A DNA stretch of 46,242 bases from contig CADEGN010000022.1 of the NCBI GenBank assembly GCA_902826865.1, positions 1 through 46,242 on the forward strand, written 5' to 3'. Below the pieces are notes generated by a model. The model ran no database searches. It was given only the letters and a program-made list of their open reading frames with translations, and was not told where the DNA came from. Both the position numbers and the translations under genes were made by a program. Positions 8,486 to 17,401 of this stretch are shown in pieces. The number at the start of each line of letters is the position of its first letter. Position 1 is the stretch's first letter. Origin of the DNA: an uncultured Myxococcales bacterium (GTDB lineage: Bacteria; Myxococcota_A; Polyangia; Nannocystales; Nannocystaceae).

Positions 8486-8983
8486 TCAACCATAGTCGCG
8501 GCATTTGCTGACCTTCTCCTCGTTCGTCTGGTTGATGATCGTGTGGCGATCGCATTCGTGCGCGCTCACGAAGCACCGGTGTCGACCCGGTCCGTCCGTG
8601 TACCAGGTGTGCAGGCAGGAGACGTTCTTCAGCTCCCGGCACGAGGTGACGAGTTCCATCTCGCCCCTGCGCTTGAGCTCCTGCGCCTGCTCTTCGCAGG
8701 TGACGAATTCCCTCGTGCAAATCGAGCTGGTGTCACTGGCGAACTTCCGCCGATACTCCGTGCAGTGCCAACCAGGCCCTCCGGGGGGTACAGGTGCCGA
8801 GTCCGCCTCGACGATCGGTACAGGCTCGCCTGTGCCAAAGATCCCTGGGTTGGCCTGTAGCCCTGGATGCCCCCCGGCGGGAACGCCCGGTGGTTGCGAC
8901 GGGGTCGGCCGAAAAAGACAGGCGGCACCGAGCAGGGCGATGGCGCACGTGAACGCCGCGAACAAAATGCAGCTAGGACGCAT
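8486..8983 (-). CDS. Cysteine-rich lipoprotein
   Basis: A 165-residue lipoprotein. The signal MRPSCILFAAFTCAIALLGAAC has a strong lipobox (LGAAC) with Cys22 as the lipidation site. A Pro/Gly-rich linker runs to about residue 70. The C-terminal domain (about 72-165) has eight cysteines in contexts such as WHCTEY, SICTREF, VTCEEQ, VTSCREL, VSCLHTWY, HRCFVS, HECDRH and KCRDYG. The even number suggests four disulphides in the periplasm or on the cell surface. Small cysteine-rich lipoproteins of this kind recur in myxobacterial genomes. Function is unknown. The start ATG at 8983 is fixed by the signal peptide. Confidence 0.8.
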   Translation of the reverse strand: MRPSCILFAAFTCAIALLGAACLFRPTPSQPPGVPAGGHPGLQANPGIFGTGEPVPIVEADSAPVPPGGPGWHCTEYRRKFASDTSSICTREFVTCEEQAQELKRRGEMELVTSCRELKNVSCLHTWYTDGPGRHRCFVSAHECDRHTIINQTNEEKVSKCRDYG

Positions 8984-9176
8984 GGCAAGTCAGGGCCCGC
9001 GCGTTCAATTTGTCGCATGGTGCCGTTTCAGCGTTCTCTCACGCGGCGGCGGAGGAACTGGCGTGACGGTGCAGCGGAACGCCGAGGTCCCGGCTAGATC
9101 ACGCGCAGCGCGAGTGACGGCCCGCGGCGTGGGCGGCACCCAGGCCTCGGCCTGCATCGACCATGACGTCGACGGC

Positions 9177-11387
9177 CTATTTGGCCGGGGGAGCGGGCGG
9201 TGACTCTGGCGTCCCAAGCACCTTCGATGCGCGCGCGGCCTCCGGGAGCCAGCGATCCAACTTACCCATGGCCCACGCGAGCCCGCCACCGATCAACACG
9301 GCGAGAACGACGTAGAGGGTCCACGGGGTCTGCTTCTCCGCGTACGGATCGTCGGCGACGCGCGGCGCACCCAGCGGGACGTTCGCGAGCTTCGTCAGCG
9401 AGCCGCCAAAGGGCACGTTGATCTTCGTCATCGCGTTCACAGCCCAGCCGTTCGCGTCGAGCAACGGACCGAGATTGCGTTGGCGCAGTTTGAGCCAAGC
9501 GATCAGCATCGACGGGCCCGAGACGATGAGGAGCACGCCGAGAATGCCAAGCGGCATCCAAATCCCCAGATCGAGGAACTTGGTTACGATCAGGCCGACG
9601 AACGTGCCAATGCCGCCGACCGCCACCCCGATGGCGGCCACGGTGCCGATATCCATCTTCTTCGGCGGCGCAGCCGGGGCTGGAGCTGCCGCTGCCGCGG
9701 CGCCAGCAGGTGGAACCTCACTCGCCTTGGTGGCGTCGGCCGCGGCCGCATCGACCATGCCCGAAGACTCCTTCTCCTTGTCGGCGGCGCGCTTGGCTGC
9801 GTACTCCTCAATGAGGCGGATGAACCGCTTGTACGGCGACCAGAACGCCTGGCGAATGCTGATGGGGTTCTCGATGATGCTCGTAATCGTCGCGTCCCAG
9901 TCCTTGCCAGCGCGGTCGAAGAATACACCGTTTCTTCCGACCATGAGATTGTCGACGTCGCCGCCGGTAAACGCAGCGACGATTTGCGCCTTCCCACCGT
10001 CTTTGCGCACGCAATCGCAATAGGCCAGGTACGATTTCGACATGCCGGCAAGGGCAGCATGCTTGCCGGCATCATTCACGTAGATCACCAGCTCGCACTG
10101 GCGCCCGTCAAGGAAGAGCGTGCCGGCCTGAAAGGACCCGTCCTTGGCGTTGTAGAAGTCGGCGAAATTCACGAAATTCCGGAGCAATCGAAGCAGGTCG
10201 CGACGGTATCGAATCGCCTTCTCAACAGCTGCGATCTCGGCGTAGTCCGCGGCCAGCGAGGCATCTTCCGCGATCAGTGCGAACAGCTCCGCGCGAAGGG
10301 TCTTGTCGAGTAGCGCCTGCACGCGCTCGCTCGCAAGCTTCGTCACTCCAACCGTCGGTTTCTTGTCCGACCACGCGCGAAACGCCGCGAGTTTGTCCGT
10401 AATTACGTCGAAGTCGGCTTCGGTGATGGTGACCTTCGGGCCGATCAGACGCGCCACGGTGTCCTTCGCGAACGCAGACATGGCCGCACCCCACGCGGGG
10501 TTGACCCCGTTTTCGAGCGGCAAGGGTCTGCCCGGTTCGATGCGGGCCAGGGGGAGCTTCTTGACGTCCTCATGACCGCCAGCGAGGAGCTTCGGTCCGA
10601 GGGCCGCGAGCTCGGCCTCGCTCGCGTTGAGTGCGGCAGCCCCACGGGCGTCGAACGAAGCGAGCTTCGTCCGCGCGAAGTAGTCGCGCACCTTGTCCTC
10701 GACGGGCAGGAGCGCCGCAACCGCCGCAGCCGTTGCATCGCCCGCAGCTCTCACGCTGTCGGCCTTCCCCTCCTCTACCCACGCCGCGAAGGCCTCGGCG
10801 TCGGCGTAGAACTGCTCGGCAAGCGCCTGGTTGACACCGGGCTTGCCGCTGCGATCGACAACGGAACCAACCGCGTCGATGATGTCGACGATCGCGGCCT
10901 TGAGCGCGTCGCTCTCGGCAGAGTCCGCCGGGACGATGCCATCCCCGTTCAGCCTCGTCGCAACGAATACCTTCTCCATCGCCGCGACGTCATCGATCGT
11001 GATCGACTTCGCGTCCTGCTTGTTCTGATCGCGGAGGATCCGCTTCGCACTCGCCAACACCGCCTTGCCTTCCGGCGTAGCAGCGTTGAGCTGGGCCAGC
11101 GGGAGCTCGTTGCCTTTTTCGAACAGGAGGTCCAGCGACTTGAACACCTTCTTTGACCACGCGATGGCGCCCAACACCTCGGGAGGACGGATGCGGCCGT
11201 CCTGATCGGCATCGACGGTCGAGAGCGTCTTTTCCTCGATCTCGGTTCCCCGGGTTGGACACGCGAGCGCCACCCACAGCTTCTTGTCCAGCTCTTCCAG
11301 GTGCTCCACGTCCGCGCCGTTTCGCAGCGCTACCTGGTCGACGCCTCCAGCTCGAAAGAACGCCCACTTGTGCTCGCTCGTCGTCAT
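9177..11387 (-). CDS. Large membrane protein with canonical EF-hand loop
   Basis: A 736-residue protein. Residues 59-70 are a perfect 12-residue EF-hand calcium loop (DADQDGRIRPPE: Asp at 1, 3 and 5, Gly at 6, Ile at 8, Glu at 12). A second, degenerate loop is near residue 147 (RLNGDGIVPADSAE). The middle is long, soluble and mostly helical, with a beta section around 420-500 (GTLFLDGRQCELVIYVND, AQIVAAFTGGDVDNLMVGRN). An Ala/Pro-rich linker precedes three membrane segments near residues 580-600, 612-635 and 690-712. The membrane topology with a large N-terminal soluble part and no signal peptide suggests a cytosolic body. I recognise this only as a conserved hypothetical family; its role is unknown. 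A 75-codon frame immediately upstream overlaps its start by four bases. Confidence 0.8.
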   Translation of the reverse strand: MTTSEHKWAFFRAGGVDQVALRNGADVEHLEELDKKLWVALACPTRGTEIEEKTLSTVDADQDGRIRPPEVLGAIAWSKKVFKSLDLLFEKGNELPLAQLNAATPEGKAVLASAKRILRDQNKQDAKSITIDDVAAMEKVFVATRLNGDGIVPADSAESDALKAAIVDIIDAVGSVVDRSGKPGVNQALAEQFYADAEAFAAWVEEGKADSVRAAGDATAAAVAALLPVEDKVRDYFARTKLASFDARGAAALNASEAELAALGPKLLAGGHEDVKKLPLARIEPGRPLPLENGVNPAWGAAMSAFAKDTVARLIGPKVTITEADFDVITDKLAAFRAWSDKKPTVGVTKLASERVQALLDKTLRAELFALIAEDASLAADYAEIAAVEKAIRYRRDLLRLLRNFVNFADFYNAKDGSFQAGTLFLDGRQCELVIYVNDAGKHAALAGMSKSYLAYCDCVRKDGGKAQIVAAFTGGDVDNLMVGRNGVFFDRAGKDWDATITSIIENPISIRQAFWSPYKRFIRLIEEYAAKRAADKEKESSGMVDAAAADATKASEVPPAGAAAAAAPAPAAPPKKMDIGTVAAIGVAVGGIGTFVGLIVTKFLDLGIWMPLGILGVLLIVSGPSMLIAWLKLRQRNLGPLLDANGWAVNAMTKINVPFGGSLTKLANVPLGAPRVADDPYAEKQTPWTLYVVLAVLIGGGLAWAMGKLDRWLPEAARASKVLGTPESPPAPPAK

Positions 11388-11782
11388 TCGCGCCGGACCA
11401 TACTCCGAAAAGATCCGGCCAGGCCACCGACCGCGTTGTCCCGCGGCTCACGGAACTCGCGATCGTTCGAATCGGCGCTGGCTCGACCGTGGACTTCCGC
11501 CTCACGGCGCTCCGGGAGCGCGGTAGCCCTCGCGCTCTTTTCACGCGTTGGGCTCGCGCGCTCTCGATCGAGGTCACCATGTGCCGGCGTCGCCAACGCC
11601 GCGAATGTCAAGAGCCGGATTCACACGTGTCGATGCTCACACAACGACAACTGCGCGTTCTCCCTCGCCGGACCCCACGCATCACCCACGCCGCGATTCG
11701 CGGACGGGAAGGAGCCAAGATGCATGCTCGCGTACAACGACGTTGAAGGGTCCGACAATCGCGGCGCCTTCCTCGCGGTACC
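11388..11782. other. Divergent intergenic region
   Basis: About 395 bases between the EF-hand protein and the AraC regulator, which point away from each other, so promoters for both should lie here. I cannot pick out convincing -35/-10 boxes. A minus-strand frame at 11384-11611 (MTFAALATPAHGDLDRERA...) ends in TGA overlapping the ATG of the EF-hand gene. It could be a small coupled gene, but its composition is highly charged and poorly supported. Confidence 0.35.
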
Positions 11783-12631
11783 GTGACGACGGTGTATGCC
11801 CTGCGCCCTCCGGTCCCCGCGCTGCAGCGCTTCGTCGAGCACTATTGGTCGGTCAGTCCGAGCGATGGTCCCGTCGACCTGCGCGTCGATGTCTTCGTCG
11901 ATGCCCGCGCGGACCTGATCTTCAACTTCGCCGCGCCGTACCGCCGCGAAGTGATCGGCGGCGCAACCAGCGAACACCAAGCGTCCAACCTCGACGCCCA
12001 GCGATTGGTCCCGATCCGTATTATCCAGCGTGGGATGGTGAGGACGACGGGTGTGCGGTTCCGACTCGGAGGCTTGGGCGCGTTCGTGCGCGGGGCGCTT
12101 CGCGGCTGGACCAATACAACGCCGAGTCCAGCCGACGTCTTCGGCCCGTCGGCGGTCACCTGCGAGCGTGAACTCGCGGCGACCCACGACTTCGATGAGC
12201 AGACAGCCGCGCTTGATCGCTTTCTCATCGCCCAGCTCGTGTCCGATCCCGGCTACGAGACCTTCGCGCGCGCACTCGAGCGGCTTGAAGGTAGCGACGG
12301 CAACTCCAGCGTCGAGTCGGTGGCCCGCGAGGTCGGTATCTCCACGCGCCGTATCGATCGTCTTTTCGCTCGCTACCTCGGAATCGGGCCAAAGACGATC
12401 GCCCGCGTATTGCGATTCCAGCGGACCCTTCGCGCGCTCATGCGCGACCCCGGCCACGCCCTCGCGGACATCGCCCTCGACGCGGGCTACTTCGACCAGG
12501 CCCACTTCGTCAAGGACTTCAAACGAATGACCGGCGGAGTTCCCCGCGGATACCGGGGCTACTATCCGCCCGCAGGCCCTGCCGACTTCGCCCCCAACGT
12601 TGTCGTGTTCTTACAAGACGGCGAGACGTAA
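11783..12631 (+). CDS. AraC-family transcriptional regulator
   Basis: A 282-residue regulator starting at a GTG. The N-terminal domain (about 1-160) has PVPALQRFVEHYWSV and later VRFRLGGLGAFV, the pattern of the DUF6597-type ligand or dimerisation domain found in many AraC proteins. The C-terminal DNA-binding domain has two helix-turn-helix units: residues 176-197 (VESVAREVGISTRRIDRLF) and 226-248 (LADIALDAGYFDQAHFVKDF), ending in the characteristic MTGGVPRGYR. The next gene, an SRPBCC protein, starts 20 bases downstream on the same strand, so both are probably co-transcribed and the regulator may respond to a small molecule handled by that protein. Its target genes cannot be told from sequence. 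Confidence 0.93.
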   Translation: MTTVYALRPPVPALQRFVEHYWSVSPSDGPVDLRVDVFVDARADLIFNFAAPYRREVIGGATSEHQASNLDAQRLVPIRIIQRGMVRTTGVRFRLGGLGAFVRGALRGWTNTTPSPADVFGPSAVTCERELAATHDFDEQTAALDRFLIAQLVSDPGYETFARALERLEGSDGNSSVESVAREVGISTRRIDRLFARYLGIGPKTIARVLRFQRTLRALMRDPGHALADIALDAGYFDQAHFVKDFKRMTGGVPRGYRGYYPPAGPADFAPNVVVFLQDGET

Positions 12632-12651
12632 CCGCAACGAGGCTAACGCGC

Positions 12652-13098
12652 GTGACGACCGAACGAAGCGAGTCGACGTTCCGCCTGCGATATAGTGTGC
12701 GTCGCCTGATCCACGCGGAGCCGAGCCAGCTGTGGGCGCGTCTGACCGACGCGGCCGGTTTCCCCCGCTGGAACTCGACGGTCGACTCGATCGAAGGACA
12801 AATCGCCGTCGGCAACAAGCTGACGATCCGGGTCCCGGTCGCACCCGGGCGAGCTTTCACGCCGAAGGTCATCGAGCTGGTTCCGGAGGCACGCATGGTT
12901 TGGCGCGATGGTTTCGCGCCGATGTTCCAGGGCACACGAACCTTCTCCCTGACTCCGCGCGCACAGGGCACGGAGTTCGAGATGGTGGAGGAGTTTCGCG
13001 GCCTCATGCTACCGATGATCAAGGGGTCGCTCCCCGACTTCCGCCCGATCTTCGATCGTTACGCGGCCGATCTCGCGAAAGCCTGCGAGCCCTCGTGA
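12652..13098 (+). CDS. SRPBCC (START-like) family protein
   Basis: A 148-residue protein with the SRPBCC polyketide-cyclase/START-like fold, as shown by VRRLIHAEPSQLWARLTDAAGFPRWNS at the N-terminus, KLTIRVPVAPGRAFTPKV in the middle, and FEMVEEFRGLMLPMI before a long C-terminal helix. The family binds hydrophobic ligands in a helix-grip cavity; some members are cyclases or hydroxylase partners, others have no known activity. The GTG at 12652 begins the fold at the expected distance. It sits 20 bases behind the AraC regulator, in the usual context of a regulator and a ligand-binding partner. Confidence 0.85.
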   Translation: MTTERSESTFRLRYSVRRLIHAEPSQLWARLTDAAGFPRWNSTVDSIEGQIAVGNKLTIRVPVAPGRAFTPKVIELVPEARMVWRDGFAPMFQGTRTFSLTPRAQGTEFEMVEEFRGLMLPMIKGSLPDFRPIFDRYAADLAKACEPS

Positions 13099-13129
13099 GG
13101 CGCCCCGTCGGTGCGAAGGAGCACCCGCC

Positions 13130-14479
13130 TCAGCCCTCGGGGGGATTGCACGTGATGTTCTGAATCGCGCCCCCGGTCATGTCCGAGTACGTGTACGGCT
13201 GATCGAGCCCGTCGTACCAATCCAGCTCGTACGTCACAGGGTCGATCTTGAACGCGCGCGAGTCGCCCTGGCGGATGGCCCAGATGAAGCCATCGATATC
13301 CACGCTGACCCCCTTGACGGTGCCCTCGCCGGGTAGCGCGACGGTGTCGCCCGTCGCGAGTGTCTCCAGGTCCACCCAAGTGACGCCGTTTTGGCTCGCC
13401 GCCCACATTCGATCCATCAGATCCTGTGCGAGCCCGCCCGCGCCCGACACATCGCCCTGCAGCGTTTGCCCGGTCATCGGGTCGTAGCGCCATAGATTCG
13501 ACGACCCCCACACCCGGCCGTGGGTGTCGACCGTGATCCCGTAGCTGCCTCCCTCGAGGATGTCGACCTCGAGCGAGGCAAAGTCGACCCGCGCGAGTTT
13601 GCCGTTGCCGAAGCCATGAAACCAGAAGTTGCCGTCAGCGTCGGTCGCTCCGCCATACGGACCGAGGCCAACGCCGTTGTCCGTCAGCGTCTGGTCACAG
13701 GGGAAATCGGCATCGGCGATGGCAATGGTGTGCTCCACGACGCCGGTCTCGCCGTCGAGTCGATGGACCCACACGCCATCGTTGCCGCACGTCGACGCGC
13801 CCGACCCACCGGTGCCCGTCGTCGTCCAGATCTTCTGATCGTCGTGGCACGGCCCGACGCCCGGCGTCCATTGCACGGGCCGCTGCACGGTCATCTCGGG
13901 GAAATCGGTGAACCACGCGACGCAGTCGTCTTCGCCCCAGGGTAAAATGTTCGCCTTACCGGTCGAGGTCTGGATCCCTGGCGTTCCGTTTTGGTCCGTG
14001 CAGTCCTCTGTGCGCGCCCAGATCTTCACGATGCCGACGGCGCGATTGGCGATGGCAACTGCGCGACCATCGACCGATACGCTGGTGCGCGAAGGATCAC
14101 CTGCGCCATCGGGCCGCGTGATGTAGCGCGCCTCCTCCTCGACCGTGCGCGTGTTGATCTTGGAGACGGTCCCTTCGCCGCTGTTGGCCACCCAAAGGTA
14201 GCTCCAACTCGCGTTTCCACACTCGCAGTCGCCGTCGCCACCCTCGCCCGCCCCGTCTGCGCCGCTGGGCGTGTCGAACTTGAACCCTTCGCCGCCACCG
14301 CTCGCGCCGCTCGCACCGTCAGCTCCGTCGGCCAGCCCGGTGCCCGATGGGTTCGGGTCAGAATCGTGGACCGTACCCCCTGCACCATCGCCAAAACCGT
14401 CGGTCCCGGCATCCGGATCCGAGCATGCCCCGGCAACCACGAGGAACACGCCTAGCACGGACGATACACGAATGCCCAT
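13130..14479 (-). CDS. Lipoprotein with NHL/virginiamycin-lyase-like propeller
   Basis: A 449-residue lipoprotein. The ATG at 14479 gives MGIRVSSVLGVFLVVAGAC, with a strong lipobox (VAGAC) and Cys19 as the lipid anchor. It is followed by a Gly/Asp/Ala-rich tether of about 65 residues and then a Cys pair (CEC). The rest is a beta propeller with repeated blade starts: YLWVANSGEGTVSKINTRT, VSVDGRAVAIANRAVGIVK, GATDADGNFWFHGFGNGKLA, ITVDTHGRVWGSSNLWRYD and VSVDIDGFIWAIRQGDSRAF. This is the pattern of NHL and Vgb-like secreted propellers. No catalytic residues are assigned, and a role on the cell surface is inferred. It converges with the SRPBCC gene. Confidence 0.82.
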   Translation of the reverse strand: MGIRVSSVLGVFLVVAGACSDPDAGTDGFGDGAGGTVHDSDPNPSGTGLADGADGASGASGGGEGFKFDTPSGADGAGEGGDGDCECGNASWSYLWVANSGEGTVSKINTRTVEEEARYITRPDGAGDPSRTSVSVDGRAVAIANRAVGIVKIWARTEDCTDQNGTPGIQTSTGKANILPWGEDDCVAWFTDFPEMTVQRPVQWTPGVGPCHDDQKIWTTTGTGGSGASTCGNDGVWVHRLDGETGVVEHTIAIADADFPCDQTLTDNGVGLGPYGGATDADGNFWFHGFGNGKLARVDFASLEVDILEGGSYGITVDTHGRVWGSSNLWRYDPMTGQTLQGDVSGAGGLAQDLMDRMWAASQNGVTWVDLETLATGDTVALPGEGTVKGVSVDIDGFIWAIRQGDSRAFKIDPVTYELDWYDGLDQPYTYSDMTGGAIQNITCNPPEG

Positions 14480-14560
14480 GACTCGAGCATTGCCGCCCGG
14501 GTTCGAATGGATTTCGGTCGTGGGCGATTTTTTCGCGTCGCGGGGTTCGACCACCGGCTG

Positions 14561-15796
14561 TTAGAGCCGCTGGCCGTCGAGCATCGCCTGGGTCACCAAC
14601 GTCACCCCACCCGCCGTGCGCTCAAAGTTCCGCCCATCGATCTCGGGATCCTCCCCGATGATCGTCCCCTCCGGAATCCGTACGCCCGGGGCGACGATGA
14701 CCTTGCGCAGCACGCAGCGGCGACCGATGACCGCGCTCGAGAGGATGATCGAGTCTTCGATCGTCCCGTACGAGTTGATCCGAGCGTCGGTAAACAACAA
14801 CGAGCGCCGCACCGCACTTCCGGAAACCACGCAACCAGCCGAGACAAGCGAGTCGACGGCATAGCCACGGCGGTCGACGTCATCGAAGACGAACTTCGCC
14901 GCAGGGCGTTGCACCTGGTAGGTCCAGATCGGCCAGCGGGCGTCGTACAAGTCCAGGGAGGGCGTCACACGTAGCAGATCGACGTTGGCTTCCCAGTAGG
15001 TGTCGAGCGTCCCGACATCGCGCCAGTAGGGCTCGGTCACGCCCTCCGCCATCAGCGAGCTGTGGCGAAATGCATGGGCATGCGCATGTCCCCCCGCGAC
15101 GAGCTTGGGCAAGACATCAGTACCGAAGTCGTGGCTCGACGAGCGATCCCGGGCGTCGCTCATGAGCGCTTCGATCAGCACCTCCGCATCGAACACGTAG
15201 ATGCCCATCGAGGCGTAACACCATCCCGGGCGGCCGGGGATCTCGGGCGGAACGGCGGGCTTCTCCCAGAAGCGTTCGATCTTCCCCGCCGCATCGGCCT
15301 GAACGATGCCAAACGCGCTCGCGCCGACGCGGGGAGTCTCGACGCACGAGACCGTCACGCGCGCGCCAGATTCGATGTGCCACTGCAGGAGCTGGCTGTA
15401 GTCCTGGCGATAGACATGGTCGCCCGCGAGGATGAGCACCCACCGCGGCGCATGGCCACGGATGACCTGCAGGTTCTGATAGACAGCGTCGGCGGTGCCG
15501 AGGTACCAGCTCGCATCTTCGGTCTGCTGCTGGGCCGGCCACAACTCGATGAACTCGCCGAGCTCGCCGCGCAGGAAACTCCAGCCGCGTTGGATGTGCG
15601 AGATGAGCGTGTGCGCGCGATACTGGGTGACCACGCCGACGCGGCGCAGACCAGAGTTGATCGCATTGGAGAGCGTGAAGTCAATCACGCGGAACTTGCC
15701 GCCGAAGGGCAGCGCGGGCTTGGCTTGATCGTCTGTCAGCGCGCGCAGGCGTACGCCCCGGCCCCCGGCCAGCACGACCCCGAGGGTGCTCCGCAT
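14561..15796 (-). CDS. glgC: Glucose-1-phosphate adenylyltransferase
   Basis: A 411-residue enzyme that makes ADP-glucose from ATP and glucose 1-phosphate, the committed step of glycogen synthesis. From the ATG at 15796 it begins MRSTLGVVLAGGRGVRLRAL, the nucleotide-binding signature, followed by AKPALPFGGKFRVIDF. Further hallmarks are LGTADAVYQN, LAGDHVYRQDY (catalytic Asp), and FWEKP (glucose 1-phosphate-binding Lys). The C-terminal left-handed beta-helix follows, with GCVVSGSAVRRSLLF and SAVIGRRCVLRKVIVAPG. Length fits the family (about 400-430). A longer frame begins at a TTG at 15853. It is divergent from glgA, so one intergenic region of about 120 bases could drive both. Confidence 0.96.
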   Translation of the reverse strand: MRSTLGVVLAGGRGVRLRALTDDQAKPALPFGGKFRVIDFTLSNAINSGLRRVGVVTQYRAHTLISHIQRGWSFLRGELGEFIELWPAQQQTEDASWYLGTADAVYQNLQVIRGHAPRWVLILAGDHVYRQDYSQLLQWHIESGARVTVSCVETPRVGASAFGIVQADAAGKIERFWEKPAVPPEIPGRPGWCYASMGIYVFDAEVLIEALMSDARDRSSSHDFGTDVLPKLVAGGHAHAHAFRHSSLMAEGVTEPYWRDVGTLDTYWEANVDLLRVTPSLDLYDARWPIWTYQVQRPAAKFVFDDVDRRGYAVDSLVSAGCVVSGSAVRRSLLFTDARINSYGTIEDSIILSSAVIGRRCVLRKVIVAPGVRIPEGTIIGEDPEIDGRNFERTAGGVTLVTQAMLDGQRL

Positions 15797-15919
15797 CGCT
15801 TGATTGAGATCGGTCCGCGGCACGTGGGGGTTTTGCCACGTCTCGTGCGCCAACCCAAGCGCTCAAGGTGCCGCGCGGACCGGGGCCGCAGAACAGGATT
15901 TTCGCGTGGGTAGCATAGG

Positions 15920-17401
15920 ATGTACGCTCGCGCCCACGCGCCGATGCGGATCCTCCAAGTCGCCTCCGAGGCCGTCCCCCTGTGCAAGACCGGTGGCCTC
16001 GCCGACGTGGTTACAGCGCTATCGCAGGCACTTGTGCGGGGCGGCGACGACGTGCGGGTGCTGCTGCCCGCCTATCCCGGGACGATCGAGCGGGCGGCGG
16101 CGACGCGTATGCTCGATCTCGGGGATCCACTCGGCTGCGGCGCAACGTCGCTGTGGCGCGGCGTACTGCCCGACACGAGCGTGCCCGCGCTCCTGCTCCG
16201 CTGCGATGCGCTCTACGAACGGCCCGGCGGACCGTACCTCGACGCGAGTGGACGCGAGCACACCGACAACTATCTGCGCTTTGCCTTGCTCGCGCGCGCG
16301 GCGGCGACCCTTGCGATCGCCGGTCCCGCTGTCGGATGGCCCGTCGACATCGTTCACGCCCATGATTGGCCAGCGGCGTTGGCGCCGGCTTATCTTGCGT
16401 GGTGGGATGGCGAACGGCCTGCGACGGTCGTCACCGTCCACAACCTCGCGTTTGTCGGTCGCTTCGGTCCGTCGGTGTTGTCGGCGATCGCAGCTCCGCC
16501 CGCAGCATTCGCCACCCACGGCCTGGAGTTCTTTGGGGCCGTTTCGTTTCTCAAGGGCGGCCTGTACTACGCCGACCGCATCACGACCGTGAGTCCAACG
16601 TACGCGGAGGAAGTCCGCACGACCGACGGCGGCGAGGGGTTTGACGGTCTGCTTCGCGCGCGAGCCGATCGATTGCACGGGATCCTCAACGGGATCGACG
16701 ACCACGTGTGGAACCCCGCCGCCGATTCACACCTGGCCGGCGGTTACGACGCGACGAGCTTGCCCGACAAGCGCGCGATCCGTTCGGCCCTTGCCCGCGA
16801 GGCCGGGCTCCGTGCAGACGGCGACGCGACCATCGTCGGATCAGTCGGGCGGTTGAGCTGGCAAAAGGGCCTGGACCTCCTTTTGGAGGCGCTGCCCGCA
16901 TTGCTGGCCAGCGGTGGACAACTCGTGGTCCTCGGCACCGGCGACGGGGGGATCGAACGTGCCCTCGCCGAGGCCGCCCACTCCCATCCCGGGACCGTGG
17001 CGTTCCATCGCGGATATAGCGAGGGCCTCGCCCACCGCATCATCGCGGGCAGCGACGCCCTTGTGGTTCCGTCGCGCTTCGAGCCCTGTGGACTCACACA
17101 GATGTACGCCCTGCGTTACGGCACCCCGCCGATCGTGCGTCGAACCGGCGGTCTCGCCGACACCGTTCTCGATGATGACCTGTGGCCGGGCCAAGGCAAC
17201 GGGTTCGTGTTCGCCGATCCCCACGTCGACGCCCTCGCGAACGCGCTCACGCGGGCCCATGCCGCCCACCTTGATCCAAAACGCTGGCGCGCGCTGCAGA
17301 TTCGCGGCATGGCCCGCGATTTCTCATGGACCGTCGGCGTCGAGCACTACCGTTCGATCTATCGCTTGGCCCAAGGCGACCGGCGCGGGGCACCGCCGTG
17401 A
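15920..17401 (+). CDS. glgA: Glycogen synthase (GT5)
   Basis: A 493-residue GT5 enzyme that extends alpha-1,4-glucan from ADP-glucose. The N-terminus reads MRILQVASEAVPLCKTGGLADV, and the KTGGL loop (Lys23-Gly26 counting from the ATG at 15920) binds ADP-glucose. The central fold includes VVTVHNLAFVGRF and the glycogen-synthase hallmark ITTVSPTYAEE. The C-terminal half has GSVGRLSWQKGLDLL and the catalytic acid motif SRFEPCGLTQMYALRYG. An alternative start at 15944 (MRILQV) is equally plausible. The stop at 17399-17401 overlaps the GTG of the next gene. Together with the divergent glgC it provides both committed steps of glycogen storage; branching enzyme is not in the window. Confidence 0.96.
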   Translation: MYARAHAPMRILQVASEAVPLCKTGGLADVVTALSQALVRGGDDVRVLLPAYPGTIERAAATRMLDLGDPLGCGATSLWRGVLPDTSVPALLLRCDALYERPGGPYLDASGREHTDNYLRFALLARAAATLAIAGPAVGWPVDIVHAHDWPAALAPAYLAWWDGERPATVVTVHNLAFVGRFGPSVLSAIAAPPAAFATHGLEFFGAVSFLKGGLYYADRITTVSPTYAEEVRTTDGGEGFDGLLRARADRLHGILNGIDDHVWNPAADSHLAGGYDATSLPDKRAIRSALAREAGLRADGDATIVGSVGRLSWQKGLDLLLEALPALLASGGQLVVLGTGDGGIERALAEAAHSHPGTVAFHRGYSEGLAHRIIAGSDALVVPSRFEPCGLTQMYALRYGTPPIVRRTGGLADTVLDDDLWPGQGNGFVFADPHVDALANALTRAHAAHLDPKRWRALQIRGMARDFSWTVGVEHYRSIYRLAQGDRRGAPP

